DNA from: Corticium candelabrum
Taxonomy: Eukaryota > Porifera > Homoscleromorpha > Homosclerophorida > Plakinidae
Direction of reading: 5' to 3'
Length of the DNA stretch: 64,000 nucleotides
NCBI RefSeq assembly: GCF_963422355.1
Contig: NC_085092.1
Location: 7,093,466 to 7,157,465 of the forward strand
Part shown: in pieces, positions 9,661 to 38,812 of the stretch
How the letters are laid out: each line of letters begins with the position of its first letter
Numbering within the stretch: the stretch's first letter is position 1
Made by a program: the position numbers and the translations under genes
The notes under the pieces: generated by a model
What the model was told of the DNA's origin: nothing
Database searches by the model: none
Seen by the model: only the letters and a program-made list of their open reading frames with translations

Positions 9661-12053
9661 ATTTATAAGGTTCATTTCAAAGTTTGAGACTCTTGTTGAT
9701 AAACTGTTTGTACTATTATCAACAACACTGTTACTTACACATTTATATACTAGAGTTCTTCATTACATGTCAGCTGAATTTTTATCTCATATTGTTTATT
9801 AGTAATCACGTAATTAGCGGTCCAAGTTCACGCACTTTGTTGTCACAGAAGATAGGACATGGCAGGAAATCAAACACAACAGTGCCAAATTTTCTAGGAA
9901 GTCCGGCAAGATTCAGCAGCACTGTTATAGGGGGCATGGTGGAGCCATAACCCTTCAAAACTTTGGGGTGTTGTAACTTTTTTGTTGCTTTATACCCCGT
10001 TTACACAAGCACTTGTAAACAGGCCAGCCTGTGCTGACTCGGATCAGCTTGGTTTGTAATTGTCATGTAAACGCAGGTCGAGCCCTGCCAAGCCATGCCA
10101 GCTCAGCTCGGTATTTCTAGCCGGGCCAGCGCGCGCCATCCCGGGCTGGCTCGGGTCAAATACATCGTGTAAACTTATAGCGTGCTGGAAAATGGTCCGG
10201 GCTGGGCCGCGCATGCTCATTTGTTAGTCTTGTGTAGCCAGACCCCTTTTCGACACCATACTTCTGCGTGAAAATGGCACAAATAGCGTGGAGCGATACA
10301 AAGACTCTGTTTGGGAGCGACCAAGATGAGCAAGAAGTTTAGCGTTTGAACTCTGTTGCTGCATGTGCGCAACAGTCGCCTGGCGATAGACCTACGACGT
10401 CTTGTATATGTCCTACACATTCCCGATATGACTGTTGTAGAGCCATAGAGAAAAATACGAGCAGCTTGGCTTCCGTTCGTTGCAAACGTGAGCTAACACG
10501 AGCTATGTCAAGCTCAAGGAACTAACGCACGTTAGTGACACGCATTAGCTTTCTTTTTTGGAGTGTGTCCTGTAAATGTGGGCTGGAATACTGAGCTGGC
10601 GCGGCTCGGTTCAGCTCACTATGCGTGCTCGTGTAAACAGGGTATGAGATTCTGTTTGCTCATTAATTTTTCGGATCTACATGAAATTTGGTCATTAATT
10701 AAAGGCAGACTATTCGTGCATATATTCCATCCATGTCCAGTTACTGCTTATGTTGTTTTTCGATTTGAAGGAGTTATGTCACTTTTTCATTTACTCGGTT
10801 TAAATTAATTAAGTTTGATATCAACTGGCAGTTTGCACCCAACCATGGAAGACTGGTGACGCAGCTGCACAGTCTCAGAGAGCAAGCGCAGCCACTAACT
10901 CTATCCCTAATCCTAGGGCAGATTTCCCAGAAACCTTGCTCACTCTCGTAGGAAATTTGGCATGGTCAAGTCTGAATATTGTGATCCAGATTTCCTGAGG
11001 CACCAGGAGACAGTCGGTCAAAGATGAGCCTCGTACGGACATTGTAGTGAGTCAAGAGACGACGATCATGTTGAAAGTGTGAGGGTTTTATGAAAAGATC
11101 TACGTTTGAGTTGTGAGGATGTGGCCGTGGATGTTTTGGTGTCAGGTGCTTGTGCCCATCGAATTCTGAGGAATCACTCATTACTTAGAAAGGCTGCAGT
11201 GAAATGGGTCTCGCACACCTTGACTGAATATCAGAAGTGGATACGTGTCAAGTCAATCTCTCTCGGCAGCACATCACCAGGTACAAAAGAGAGGGAGATC
11301 AGGTAGTGCAGAGAAACCTTGACTTCAGTGAGACGTGGCTGCGATGTTGTGTGCCAGTGCTGAAGAGGAAGTCAGCCAAATGACGTCATTCTTGGTCACC
11401 ACATTAAGAAACTGGTGCAGCAGGGGAGCAAGAGGAATGTGATGACTCTGACAATCGTTGCATAGAATCGTGAAGGTGTTCTTGTCTGCCACAAACTTTG
11501 ATTGGATACTTTGGGCAGCAAAGAACATTGCAGCATGTTCTTTACGCAAAAAGCTGCGTACAGCGCTACTTAAATAATGAGACGTCGTAAACTCATGCAT
11601 GCTAAGTCATTCCACACAACAATGCCTGGAGTCACACTGGTATAGAGTTACACAGCAAATGTTGTCTCCACCCTTCTGTAGTCATGCCCATACCTCACAC
11701 AACCTATTCCCAGATTGAAGGTCTCCTGACTATGACTTGTTCGAAGAATTTTATGCATGGCCACAAGAGTCCAACAGGTGACTCACCATGCAAACAGTGT
11801 TATGAAGCTGCCAGATCGCTAAAACAAAGTTACTATATGCAAGCTGTTTTCAAGGCTCAAATTTTTCTGTATACTTTATTTAGTAATGTTATTTTACAAT
11901 TTCACTGTAGCAAAGATTTGTGTACATTGAATTCAGTGATGTCGTACAAGTTTGTCTCTAATTGACATACATTTTGTGTTTGTTGTTTGGTGACGTTGTA
12001 GCTGTTATGCGTCATTATTGTAGGTCAGTGTCTTCATCATTGTGTCTGTGCAG
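9661..12053. other. Gene-poor intron-like stretch before the ROC exon
   Basis: 9660-9830 still matches the unit B intron (35240-35430), after which A and B diverge. A MITE (9993-10644) lies inside. I recognise no exon between 10645 and 12053. Short open frames at 11106-11306 (+) and 11325-11600 (-) show no family features. The last about 50 bases lead into a good polypyrimidine-AG acceptor at 12051-12053. Confidence 0.5.
9993..10644. mobile_element. MITE with ACCC(C/T)GTTTACAC terminal repeats
   Basis: The left end reads ATACCCCGTTTACACAAGCA and the reverse complement of the right end reads ATACCCTGTTTACACGAGCA, imperfect terminal inverted repeats about 650 bp apart. There is no transposase frame inside. 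The interior is built of GC-rich pieces such as GGCTCGGGTC and AGCTCAGCTCGG. The end at 28150-28171 and its unit C counterpart near 61070 (CTCGTGTGAATGGGCTATA) look like a related family. The boundary is good to a few bases; the target duplication is unclear. Confidence 0.6.
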
Positions 12054-14705
12054 GTGCTATTGATCGTCTCGGTCCAATTGTTAAGGCTGATTATGAAGTT
12101 GCTGTGAAAAAGGGGAAGTTGCCAATAATGCGAGGGAACATTGACATGCTTGGTGAAGAAGATGCAGGCAAGACGACATTGGGAGATGCTTTTCTAGATC
12201 AGCCATTTATAGAGAAGAGGGAAAGTACGGTAGGAGCAGACGTGAAAGTGATGAGAACGGGAGGCGGTCCAAACATGAACTGGAAGGAACTGAAACCAAA
12301 AGAGAAAGAAGACATCATTGATCAAGTTCTTGTCAGAGGCTTTCTTGCAAGACAACAACAAGTTGAGGCCCCAGAGCAGACACCAGACGACAATGGAGAG
12401 GAAGCTATTGGAGAGACAATCCAAGAAGCAGAACAGCAGCCAGGAGGTAGTACCAACACGGTAGCTTTACCAACAGCCAGACAAGCAAGTAGTAAAGAAG
12501 GCAACACGACAGAGTTGAGGAAGCCGCTACGTGATTTGTTGTTTTCTAAAGAATTAACCGAGGAGCAAGCAAAGTTAGCAGAGGAACTGCGTCGTGACAA
12601 AGCTGCATTAGAAAAAAGTGAAAATATGATGTTGATCACAGTGTGTGATCGCGGCAGTCAAGAGCAGTTTCTGATGACACACGCAGCATTGATGGCAGAC
12701 AACAGTCAGGACAGTGCAACCGCTTACATGATAGTGATGGATGGAACAAAGAGTCTTGCAGATCCCATACCTCAATGTTTGTTCCGACCAGAACAAGGAA
12801 GCGAGCAGTTGGTCGTGCCACGTTTTGGCCCTACAACGAGACGTGAGCTGTTGGCTTACCACATGAATGCCATCAAGATGGCACATCCAGTAATGGCTTG
12901 TGGTCCTTTTCTTGGTCAGGATTATGTCAAGCAAGCACCAGTTACATTCGCCATGTCGACAAGACAAGACAAAACAAAGGACATGGATCCAAAATTCTTA
13001 GACGAACAAGAAGAAATATTGCAAGACATTGTACAGAAGAATGACTTTGGTGGTCACACGGTGTTGGCAGAGAAAAACCCAAACAAACTGACTTTTCGTG
13101 TTGACAACACACGATCAGGCACTGGCAGTCCGGATCCGGTGCTAACGAAGGTGAAGGAGATATTTGTAGCAATGGTGCGGTCACTGTCAACGAGTCAACG
13201 AGATGCTATTCCTTTGCCATGGGCAGTTCTCGATAAATTGTTGAGCAGAGTGTCTCAACTGGATGACAATGAAGGGAAAATACTGGACATCGAAGAAGTG
13301 TGTGAGTTGGCTCGAAAATTCTGTGACATTATGACACGAAGAGAATGTCGATCGGCACTTCAGTATTTATCAATTTTGAGCACAATTGCATTTTATTCTG
13401 ATGTGAGTGAGTTAGATAAGAAGGTCTTCACTGATCGGCAGTGGCTGGTCAATGTTCTCACTGTCTTTGCTACCGTCCTGCACAAGCATAACATGCCACC
13501 AAATCTTTGGGAAGATTTGAAGAAATTGAAGGAAGAAGGAATGATGTCTTGGTCATTGGCTCACTATCTGCTGCTGCAGAAAGGTGTCAAGGAAAGTCAG
13601 TTTGAGTCCATCTTGTACCTGCTGCATCTATTCGACGTCATCTGTCCTATGAGCACATCACCGGAGATGCTGAAGGCTGTTCTGAAGGTTGGACAGTCAT
13701 TCTTTGTTCCTTGCTTGCTGGAACAGAGATATGATAACAAGTTGGCATGGCAACAGCTGGCCGGCTCCACTCGATTTCCTCCCTCTCTCATATTTCGTCC
13801 TGATGGGTTTGACACGACTCCCGAGCCGATCTACTTTCGCTTGGTGTCTCGTTGTGCCACTGAATATGCCCATCCTCGTCCCAAACTGAAAAGAGGTCAT
13901 GCTGTCTTTCATGTGGATGATGATCTTGAGCTTGATCTGGAACTGGTTTACCATGAACTGCATTACATTATTGCCACAGTATATTCTCCTCATCAAGTGT
14001 TTTCTGGTGATGAGCTGAAACATCAATGTAGCATCATTCGTCAGTTTCTCATTCATCAGCTGAATGAGGCCAAGAAACGAGGAATGGATGGCTTCAAGTT
14101 CACTTTATGTGTTAAGCCTCCTCTAACTGATGCTGAAGATGCCAAATCAATAGATGATGATTCTCTTGTGTGCATTGATAAATATCCACAGCAAAAGGGT
14201 TTGATAAACCAGAAGAATGATCATGTGCCACGAGAGCAGTTTCCTACTTTGGATATCTGGTTTAGTGATTCAATGAAAGTCTCAGGTGAGTGTGATTGTT
14301 TGAAGCATATAATTTTCTGTAACTGTAGTTACACGTTTTGTATGGTATTGAAACATCTTTTTTTCTATTTCAGATATTAAGGCTGCTCTTTTATCGGAAC
14401 TTGATGATAAATTGAGTGCTGACCAGTTGGTCAAAGTAGCTCGTCAAGTTGCTCACAACTGGGAGGAATTTGTCGCAGTTCTATCACCAACAATGTTTTC
14501 TGTAGCACAAATTGGTGTCATACATGACACATACTCAAAACCATTCTCTAGGGCTCACGCTGCACTCTCTCGGTGGGCTGACAATATGGACAAAGCAGCA
14601 ACACGTCGTTTGGTAGTTTCAACATTTTTGGAAATGGGCATGAGACAACAGGCATCTCGTATATTTAGAGATGACTTGGTAGAGGTTATTAGTCAGGGTG
14701 ACTAA
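12054..14705 (+). CDS. ROC-COR GTPase with C-terminal death domain (3' exons of an ankyrin-ROCO gene)
   Basis: Two exons, 12054-14285 and 14374-14705, joined by an 88-bp intron (CAG|GTGAGT to TTTCAG|A); 853 residues. ROCO proteins are GTP-binding signalling proteins. Numbering from 12056, the P-loop GEEDAGKT is at 33-40, the switch-I-like STVG at 57-60, and a G3-like CDRGSQEQF near 197-205. Between them is an unusual roughly 135-residue insert rich in E and Q. COR starts near residue 385 (IPLPWAVLDKLL) and includes LQYLSILSTIAFYS and DRQWLVNVLTVFATV. The last about 110 residues (DDKLSADQLVKVARQ, NWEEFVAVL, ALSRWADN) form a death-like domain ending in TAA. The exon opens in phase 1 after an acceptor, so the GTG at 12104 is not the start. 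The probable N-terminus is the ankyrin exon at 5531. A ligand-sensing, death-domain signalling role is inference. Confidence 0.85.
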
Positions 14706-14886
14706 ATATATGTTAATACATATCACATGAAAATGAGAGAAGATAATCGACATTCAATTTTGTGGTCAATTTGCAGCAAAGTATGGTTGCAACGTTTGCT
14801 AATATCCCATGCTAACGGGCAACAGCAAGTTATTAGGAATTGCTAAGTGTGGTGGTACGTACAGTCTGTGTGATCCAAACTGTACA

Positions 14887-14892
14887 AATAAA
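14887..14892 (+). terminator. Poly(A) signal after ROC-COR-death gene
   Basis: AATAAA about 180 bases after the TAA of the death-domain exon; a plausible polyadenylation signal by position. Confidence 0.45.
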
Positions 14893-15014
14893 TTGCATGC
14901 ACACGACAAGCATTTCTATACTACAGTCTCAATGTACAGCAATCAACTTGCATGCTCTATATATGAGAATCAGTAGTATGGTGTAGACTGATTGAGAGAT
15001 GTCAGTCACCTATA

Positions 15015-15616
15015 AGCTGGATTTACAATATGCAAACGCTTGAGCGTCGCGTCGCGTCACGTTGCGTAGTACAAATTCAAATTGTAAATGGTCGACGCGA
15101 CGCGACGTTCGACGGACGCGACGCGACGTTCGACGGACGCGACGCGTCCAAATAGAACCAAGTTCTAATTTGAGCGTCGAACCGGAAGCTGTTTATGTCG
15201 CGTCGGAAGTAGCACCTTGATCTCGACCAATCACAGCCAACTATAAATACATGGCTTCCGTGAGCAATGATTATTGATTTCGGCGCTGTAGTCGACGTTG
15301 AGCGGTCTATAGATTGTGTAGGGAGCTATCCTTGCTTGTGGATGATCAACTGCAAGATGTACAAAGACCTGCGTGCATGGGAGAACACATAGAAATTGAT
15401 TTTGAGCAAGTTGGGGGTTCCGGCAAAGTTGTGCTAGTAGAAAATCGAAGCGCGAGTGGTCAGTTCAATAATTCAGGCAGCGACGTCTACGGCGCGCTGA
15501 AATCGTATTGTGAATGGTACGACGCTTGTGACGCGTACGTGCCACTCCCACGCAAGACAACTTGACATGACGCACGCGACGCGACGCTCAAGCGTTTGCA
15601 TATTGTAAATCCAGCT
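15015..15616. mobile_element. 602-bp non-autonomous DNA element with CG-rich terminal repeats
   Basis: Terminal inverted repeats of about 40 bp: the left starts AGCTGGATTTACAATATGCA and the right end is its reverse complement, continuing into AACGCTTGAGCGTCGCG. ATA flanks both ends (15012-15014 and 15617-15619), a 3-bp target duplication compatible with the PIF/Harbinger class. Just inside the left end is a 21-bp unit, GACGCGACGCGACGTTCGAC plus G, present twice plus a partial copy (about 15093-15147). An open frame at 15314-15565 (83 codons) has no recognisable family. Confidence 0.75.
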
Positions 15617-15798
15617 ATACACGGCATCTACAGTATTTACCATCTACAATTTTTAGTGTTGACCCTAGCGTGTTACAACCAACATCCGGGTTCAAGTGAT
15701 GTGAGTGTGGCCCACCTCAGAACAAAGACCATCTCAGAAATAGACCAACAAACAATAGTCCTGAAGGTGGTCGTTTTTGCTCTCTGTGTTGTGTGTAG

Positions 15799-15872
15799 AA
15801 AGAATTGAAAACTCAAAGAGACAATGCGACTATTAGACGGTTGAAGATGTATAAATCAGGAAAACCTGTTAG
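15799..15872 (+). pseudogene. Isolated exon resembling the N-terminal region of nucleolar GTPase GNL2/NOG2
   Basis: A 74-bp block bounded by an acceptor (GTGTGTAG) and a donor (AG|GTGAAT). It encodes TQRDNATIRRLKMYKSGKPV, close to the conserved RDxATIRRLxMY segment near the N-terminus of the GNL2/NOG2 60S-biogenesis GTPase. I find no neighbouring GNL2 exon, so this is probably a stray duplicated exon. The identification rests on about 20 residues and memory of the family. Confidence 0.45.
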
Positions 15873-15940
15873 GTGAATTATTTATTTGTCGTTATTATTA
15901 TTGTGAAGTGAGATTATAAGATAGACAGACAATGAACACA

Positions 15941-15948
<8 letters not shown>

Positions 15949-16006
<58 letters not shown>
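15949..16006. repeat. (CA)n microsatellite
   Basis: An uninterrupted CA array followed by short (CGCA)n to 16028. Confidence 0.9.
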
Positions 16007-16008
<2 letters not shown>

Positions 16009-16378
16009 CGCACGCACGCACGCACGCACACGGTGGAGTACGTGGTCCACAGGACCAAGCTCATTTATGGCTCTGTCTGTGTTGAACAATGCGTGCTGTG
16101 CAGGAGCGTCCACAAACATCTCAAGTGAAGTTGCCACTCTTAGAGAATACTGCAGTCTTCCGTTCCTGCCTTTTTTGTTGGAGTCGAACGTTGGTCTTCA
16201 AAATGTTCTAAGGATATCGACTTTTTGCAATAAAATCTCCACAGAAATGTGTCTGACGCATAGCATTCCCAGTTGGATACATCAATATTACAAGATTTCA
16301 AATTGGATTTTGGTGTGTCTTTAAAGTGTAATTTCTGACCTCCTGCTGTTCTAGAACCTTCCTTCAGCTGACCGTAAA

Positions 16379-16830
<452 letters not shown>

Positions 16831-17099
16831 TGTCTTTATTTGTGTTTGTGTTTGTGGCTTTGAGCAATTCTGTTCTTTTGAGTAAAATTACATTTTGTAG
16901 GTTATCTACAGTAGGTTTTGGAGGAGCATTACGTTATATCTCTAGTGATCTATCAGAGACGACTGTCAAAATTCTAACCGGACATTCAGGGTTTGTAAAC
17001 GACTGTACCTTTCTTTAGTCATCCGAAGGACAACCGTTGGCTAGTGTTGGAGGTAACTTGCACTTTCTTTATGAACAAGCATCATCTGGAGACTTGGTT

Positions 17100-17525
17100 G
17101 TGGGTCTAACATCAGAATGACAGATAGACAGACAAACAACAGGCAGGCGTGCAGACAAGGCTGGATGTCAGGGATGCACTGGTGGATGACAGACGGACGG
17201 ACGGACGGACGGACGGACAGACAGATAGACACATAGATAGACAGACAGACAGACCCATAGACAGACAGACAGACAGACAAACACATAGACAGACAGACAA
17301 ACAGACAGACAGGCAGACAAACAAATAAATAGACAGACAAACAGACAGACCGACAAACACACAGACAGACAGACAAACAAATAGACAGACAGACAAACAA
17401 ACAAATAGACAGACAGAAAAACAAAGACAGACAAACAGACAGACCGACAAACACACAGACAGACAAACAAACAAATAGACAGACAGACAGGCAAACAAAC
17501 AAATAGACAGACGGACAGACGGACG
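17100..17525. repeat. (GACA/GACAAACA)n array
   Basis: About 400 bp of GACAGACA, GACAAACA and GACGGACG units within a NUP37-relic intron; not a CRISPR array because no spacers of constant length exist. Confidence 0.9.
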
Positions 17526-17762
17526 AATTGATTTACAAAAAATTGTAGATGTGCTTTGACAGTACAATGGTAGAGTAGTGGAATGGTATGAATTATGTTG
17601 TGAGTTTTGGTATGTGACATGTTGTGTTGGTGTGTAGATGATGGTACGTGTCGACTTTGGGATGTCGAGGCAGATGTGCAGAAAATGGTGATAAAACTGA
17701 AGTCACCGAGAATGTCTGTGTGTTGGCATCCTTCAGATCCTGTAAAGGTGCATTTGAAGTAC

Positions 17763-17811
17763 AAACAGACAGACAGACAGACGGATGGACAGACAGACAG
17801 ACAGACAGACA

Positions 17812-17869
<58 letters not shown>

Positions 17870-17910
17870 GACTCACAGACAGACAGACAAACAAACAGAC
17901 AGACAATATC
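17763..17910. repeat. (GACA)n-(CA)n-(GACA)n composite microsatellite
   Basis: GACA units flank a CA array (17814-17866) just after the donor of the NUP37-relic exon 17638-17747. Confidence 0.9.
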
Positions 17911-18149
17911 ATTAGGTGTTTATGCTATTATTTTGTGTTCAGCTAATGGTTTCTGAGAAGATTGCACGAATTCAATTTTATGACCTCATTGCCGAACAAC
18001 CCATTGTGTCTTTGGATGCAGGTCGTGTGACAATGATGAGCGCCGATTGGTGCCCAGAGAACAGCATGTTGGTAGGAGCAACGGCAAATGAAAATTGGCA
18101 TGTGTAGGATCTTTCTGCTTTAAGGTACACACTGTACACGTAGAATGAA

Positions 18150-18255
18150 TAACAGACAGACAGACAGACTGACAGACAGACAGACACACAGAAAGACAGA
18201 CAGGCAGACAAACAGACACCCAATGTGACATACATACACATACACACACAGAAAG

Positions 18256-18350
<95 letters not shown>

Positions 18351-18353
18351 CAT
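18150..18353. repeat. (GACA)n plus (CA)n microsatellite
   Basis: GACA units (18152-18215) followed by a CA array (18258-18348) in the intron after NUP37-relic exon 3. Confidence 0.9.
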
Positions 18354-18734
18354 ACTCACTTAATCATATTATGAGCTTTACTTGATATCAATGATTTGCA
18401 TGTTTAGTCAACCGATTCAGAGTAGATTAGCTCACCAAACGATGGGCTCACAGTTTAGGTACACGACAATTTCTTTCATTCTGAACTCAATCTGCATGCC
18501 GTAATACAAATTTTTTTACTTTACACACAGATGGTGTCGACAGGGTGAGTTATTGTTTTCAACGACATCTACATTAGACAAGGAATTCAAACTACATCAT
18601 AGAGGACACCAAAAGGTATGTGTATATAGTATGTGTAAAGCAAGGTGTTGTAGTAAATAGTGTGTATGACGTTGATGTTATATCAAGCTTGTTATGTTTG
18701 TGTATCTAGAAAAATCGATTATATGACAGATTAA

Positions 18735-19312
18735 TACCGTATTCACCCATAATAACGCCCATACCGAAATAACGCCCATGCCCGTATATACGCTCATGTG
18801 CAACAGGTCAGAACTGTCAGCTCGAAAATACGCTCATGCCCAACTATACACCCAAGCCCAAGTATAAGCTCAGGATACGCATGCGCAGACAAAACAAAAT
18901 GGGGTTCGCAGAACATTCGTCTCCATCTGTGTGCGTTTGATGAGGTGGTGTCAGTGTTGAGTGAAAGTGCTAACTGCTAGACTCATGTCTTTGTTGCAAT
19001 TACCGACCCAGATGCTTTTGACCGACTTCGGGCCGACCACTCTGGTTTGCATGTGTATACATACATACAGTGTTTAGTTTCTGTGTGTATGCTGATGCTG
19101 TACGGATACCAGTACCTTTGATCTTGTAAATGGATAATTGCACGCATTTGTGGTATTTCTGTCTTTAGGTATTTAGATGATGACTGACCAAACGACAGCA
19201 TTTTGCGACCATGTATACGCCTGGGACCAAAATAACGTCCATGCCCTAGTATATGGCCAGAAAAAATTGTTTTTTCTATACGCCCAGGGTGTTATTACGG
19301 GCAAATACGGTA
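18735..19312. mobile_element. MITE with TACCGTATT terminal repeats
   Basis: The left end is TACCGTATTCACCCATAATA and the reverse complement of the right end TACCGTATTTGCCCGTAATA. About 578 bp, no transposase frame. Interior ACGCCCATGCCC-type motifs recur near both ends. It lies in the last intron of the NUP37 relic. Superfamily not determined. Confidence 0.7.
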
Positions 19313-19329
19313 TGTGTCACATATGTGGA

Positions 19330-20060
19330 AATAAGAAAATACAATCTTATAAATATAAATAAGAAAAGTTAAAATTAATTTAAAAATTATTAGTTATAAA
19401 TTAAAACGTTTAAAAATTAAATTTTAAAAATAAAATAAAATGTTAATATTTAAAAATTAAAAATAAAAAAATAAAAAATAGAAATGGAAAATTTAAAAAT
19501 AAAAAATAGGTAAAAAATTAATAATATATAAAATTTAAAAATAAAAAGTGTGTTGCTATGCTCCTTCATGATGGGCAAGTGGGGTCTTTACCCCCATCTG
19601 GGTGCCCACCAACTCGGCAGGTGAGCCCAACAGTCCACGCGGCGATCAATGACTAGCCAATTCGATATAGATTGCAGGAATTACTGTGATTGTGAACTCG
19701 TGAACAGCACGTGTAGTGGATATCAATGACCACCAGGAAAGCGCTGAACGTCATCTTCAAGTGGCCGTTTACCAGACACCCAACGACTGAAACAAGTCTT
19801 AGTCTCATGGGCAAAGCTAGAGAAACATGAGAAAGAAAGACATACAAGAATCATAATTTACTGTCGTCACTGGGGTTTGAATTCCCAAACTATGAAAATA
19901 AAATAAAAATTTTAAAATAGAAATAAAAATATAAATAAATTAAAAATTAAAAATTAAAAAATTGAAAATTAAATTTTATAACATAAATTTAAAAACAAAA
20001 ATTAAAATTTGAAAATGTAAAAATTTAAAACTTAAATTTTAAATTTTAGAAATGTGTATT
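19330..20060. repeat. AT-rich simple sequence, two blocks
   Basis: Blocks at about 19330-19550 and 19890-20055 consist of AAAATTAAA-like words. The roughly 330 bp between them is ordinary mixed sequence with no exon recognised. Confidence 0.7.
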
Positions 20061-20447
20061 TTGGAATCTGCGTGTATGATAGTTGAGTTGTATGTCGTAT
20101 ATGTATTCTTCTTGGAGTCACTTGTGTGTTGTTGATGCAGCATGTGTGGTTGGTCACGTGCTTATTTGAATGATTTCAGGTGCCCATATCCATGTCATTG
20201 ACTCAGTGTGGCTCATCAAGTTGGCAGTGTACGACTCCTGTGTGTGGGATAGCTGATGGTAGACAAATTAGATTATTTTCTTCAGAACTCTAGGACAATC
20301 ACAATGGTTGCAAATGATTATTTGAATGTATTATTAATAGACTATGTTAATGAGGTATAGCATTAGGCTGAAGTTTGTAGCAAACAGTTGCTGTGTGAAG
20401 TATGATATTGGAAAACTGGTGTGGCCATGCATACAAGCAGGGTGTGG

Positions 20448-22039
<1,592 letters not shown>

Positions 22040-22224
22040 GCTATTGATCGTCTGGATCCCGTTGTTAAGGCTGATTATGAAGTTGCTGTGAAATAGAAGT
22101 TGCCAATAATGCGAGGGAACATTGACATGCTTGGTGAAGAAAATGCAGGCAAGACGACATTGGGAGATGCTTTTCTAGATCAGCCATTTATAGAGAAGAG
22201 GGAAAGTACGGTAGGAGCAAACGT
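22040..22224 (+). pseudogene. Broken duplicate of the ROC exon start
   Basis: It matches 12054-12237 almost base for base: AIDRLDPVVKADYEVAVK, then PIMRGNIDMLGEENAGKTT and the STVGA segment. The acceptor is altered (GCAAG|TG instead of GCAG|GTG). A small deletion creates a stop (GTG AAA TAG) 10 codons before the P-loop region. Similarity ends at 22224, exactly where a (GT)n array begins; COR and death-domain sequence do not follow. Confidence 0.85.
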
Positions 22225-22234
22225 GTGTGCACGT

Positions 22235-22326
<92 letters not shown>

Positions 22327-22362
22327 ATGTGCACGTATGTCCGTGTGTGTATGCGTGCGTGC

Positions 22363-22425
<63 letters not shown>

Positions 22426-22427
22426 GT

Positions 22428-22524
<97 letters not shown>

Positions 22525-22530
22525 GTGTTT
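22224..22530. repeat. (GT)n microsatellite with interruptions
   Basis: About 300 bp of GT repeats with CATGTGCACG and CGTGCGTG interruptions, starting at the break of the ROC-exon duplicate. Confidence 0.95.
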
Positions 22531-22749
22531 ATGTTTATGTGTACAAAGATTTTGAAGTGTGTTTGTTTGTTTGTCTTTTCTTTAGGCTCTTGCTGAGCAG
22601 GGACGGTTTATGTTGGTTCGCTGCAGATGGCTCAGATGTTTTCTGTTGCCTCGTTGTTGATTGATCCTATTATCGCACATTTCACGGATTTCAAGTTCTG
22701 ATCTGTAAAGAGAGGCTGCCATTGTCCAACAAGTTTACTGAAAGGTGAA

Positions 22750-22868
<119 letters not shown>

Positions 22869-23318
22869 TAAGTAAGACTGCTTCTATTTTGTCTATGATT
22901 GTCATTCTTTTGTTTAGGTGTGGCCATTTAGATGGTGACAGCAAAGAGATTTCTCCCGTTTTCCTTCAATTTCTTGAAGTCATGTGGCAGGTCCAGTGCC
23001 AATTTCCATGTACTTTCCAGTTTAATGAGACGCTTTCCATTCATCTCCACGAGCATGCCAGATCATGTCAGTTTGGAACATTTCTTGGCAACTGCGAACG
23101 AGAACGAAAAGAGCTAGAGTAAGTAAAGTGAATTAGTGTGGAGTAAGTAGAGCCTTGCATTATGACAGGTTTGTGTAGATTTAGTAGTCAAGCGTATTCA
23201 TTGTGGGATTTGTATGGGAGCATGCGAGTCAGTATTTGAATCTCACGTATCGGCCAATGACGAAATACACTGAAATGATGCTTCATCCAGACACTAGCCC
23301 ACAGAGAATAAAGTGAGT

Positions 23319-23322
23319 GCAG

Positions 23323-23411
<89 letters not shown>
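23319..23411. repeat. (GT)n microsatellite, about 93 bp
   Basis: The paralogous position to the 1.75-kb array at 51502-53247. Confidence 0.95.
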
Positions 23412-23418
<7 letters not shown>

Positions 23419-24066
23419 TGTATGTCAAGATGTCTTGTTAGGATTTGGAGAGGAATGTACAATCATCTTGATCACACTGTGCTGCCTCAGCAATCAACAC
23501 AATCTTGTCTTGCAAGCATCATAAGAGAAACAGAGAATTGACGGAACCTAGAACATGTTAATACGTACAACACAGACAGAATCATGGTATAAATAGAATA
23601 ATAAATCAACAGACAAGCAGACAGAAACAGAAGTGTATTGCAAGACAAGAGTAACAAAATAATAAATTTTAGTAAGCAAATGTACCTCATGTGTTGTAAC
23701 ATAAGAATGACACACATTGATGCTTCTTGACAACAAATAATGACTCGTGTGCATTATGGATACAAAATAATTGAAATAAATGTTTATTGAATGTTGATGT
23801 CAAATATTAATTAAATAGCTGACCACTCAATGAACATTGAAAATAATCAAAATTTTATTTCTATTTATGTCAATGTAATTTATTTATTTGTGCAAATAAT
23901 ACACACACATGTTACAATTCATTTTCTCTATTATTTATTTCATTCTAGCAGGAGAGTGATACCAATGCAAAAACTTTATGGTTATGAGAATAGAATGTCC
24001 TATTTAGTAAGTTGATGCCCATTAATTAATAAACGGACTAAGTGAATTAATTTACTTAAATTTATT

Positions 24067-24077
24067 TGCGCATGCGC
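24067..24077. promoter_or_regulatory. NRF1-type palindrome upstream of unit B gene
   Basis: TGCGCATGCGC, matching the NRF1 consensus, about 40 bases before the ATG at 24117. The same motif lies at the same distance in unit C (54957-54967). A core-promoter role is inferred from position and conservation. Confidence 0.5.
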
Positions 24078-24116
24078 GTATATTAGTGGACGAAGGTTTT
24101 ACGCAGTGTTCACAAT

Positions 24117-38812
<14,696 letters not shown>

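Larger units (their letters stand above)
16901..20293 (+). pseudogene. NUP37: NUP37-like nucleoporin, 3' exons with two nonsense codons
   Basis: Six exons: 16901-17052, 17638-17747, 17943-18124, 18408-18458, 18531-18615 and 20180-20293. All have AG/GT borders and compatible phases, and the last ends in TAG. They encode the C-terminal WD40 blades of a NUP37-like nuclear-pore (NUP107-160 complex) subunit: LTGHSGFVNDCTF, EGQPLASVGDDGTCRLWDVE, MSVCWHPSDPVKLMVSEK, IQFYDLIAEQPIVSLDAG, MMSADWCPENS. Exon 1 carries TAG at 17016-17018 before EGQPL. Exon 3 carries TAG at 18105-18107 where relatives have Trp of a WD pair (NWHV*DLS). Introns are retained, so this is a genomic duplicate, not a retrocopy. 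No 5' exons were found. Low-complexity arrays fill its introns. Confidence 0.75.

Noticed and set aside
12104..12106. GTG as start of the ROC-COR protein
   Set aside because: The frame is open upstream to a clear splice acceptor at 12053, with matching phase to an upstream ankyrin exon.
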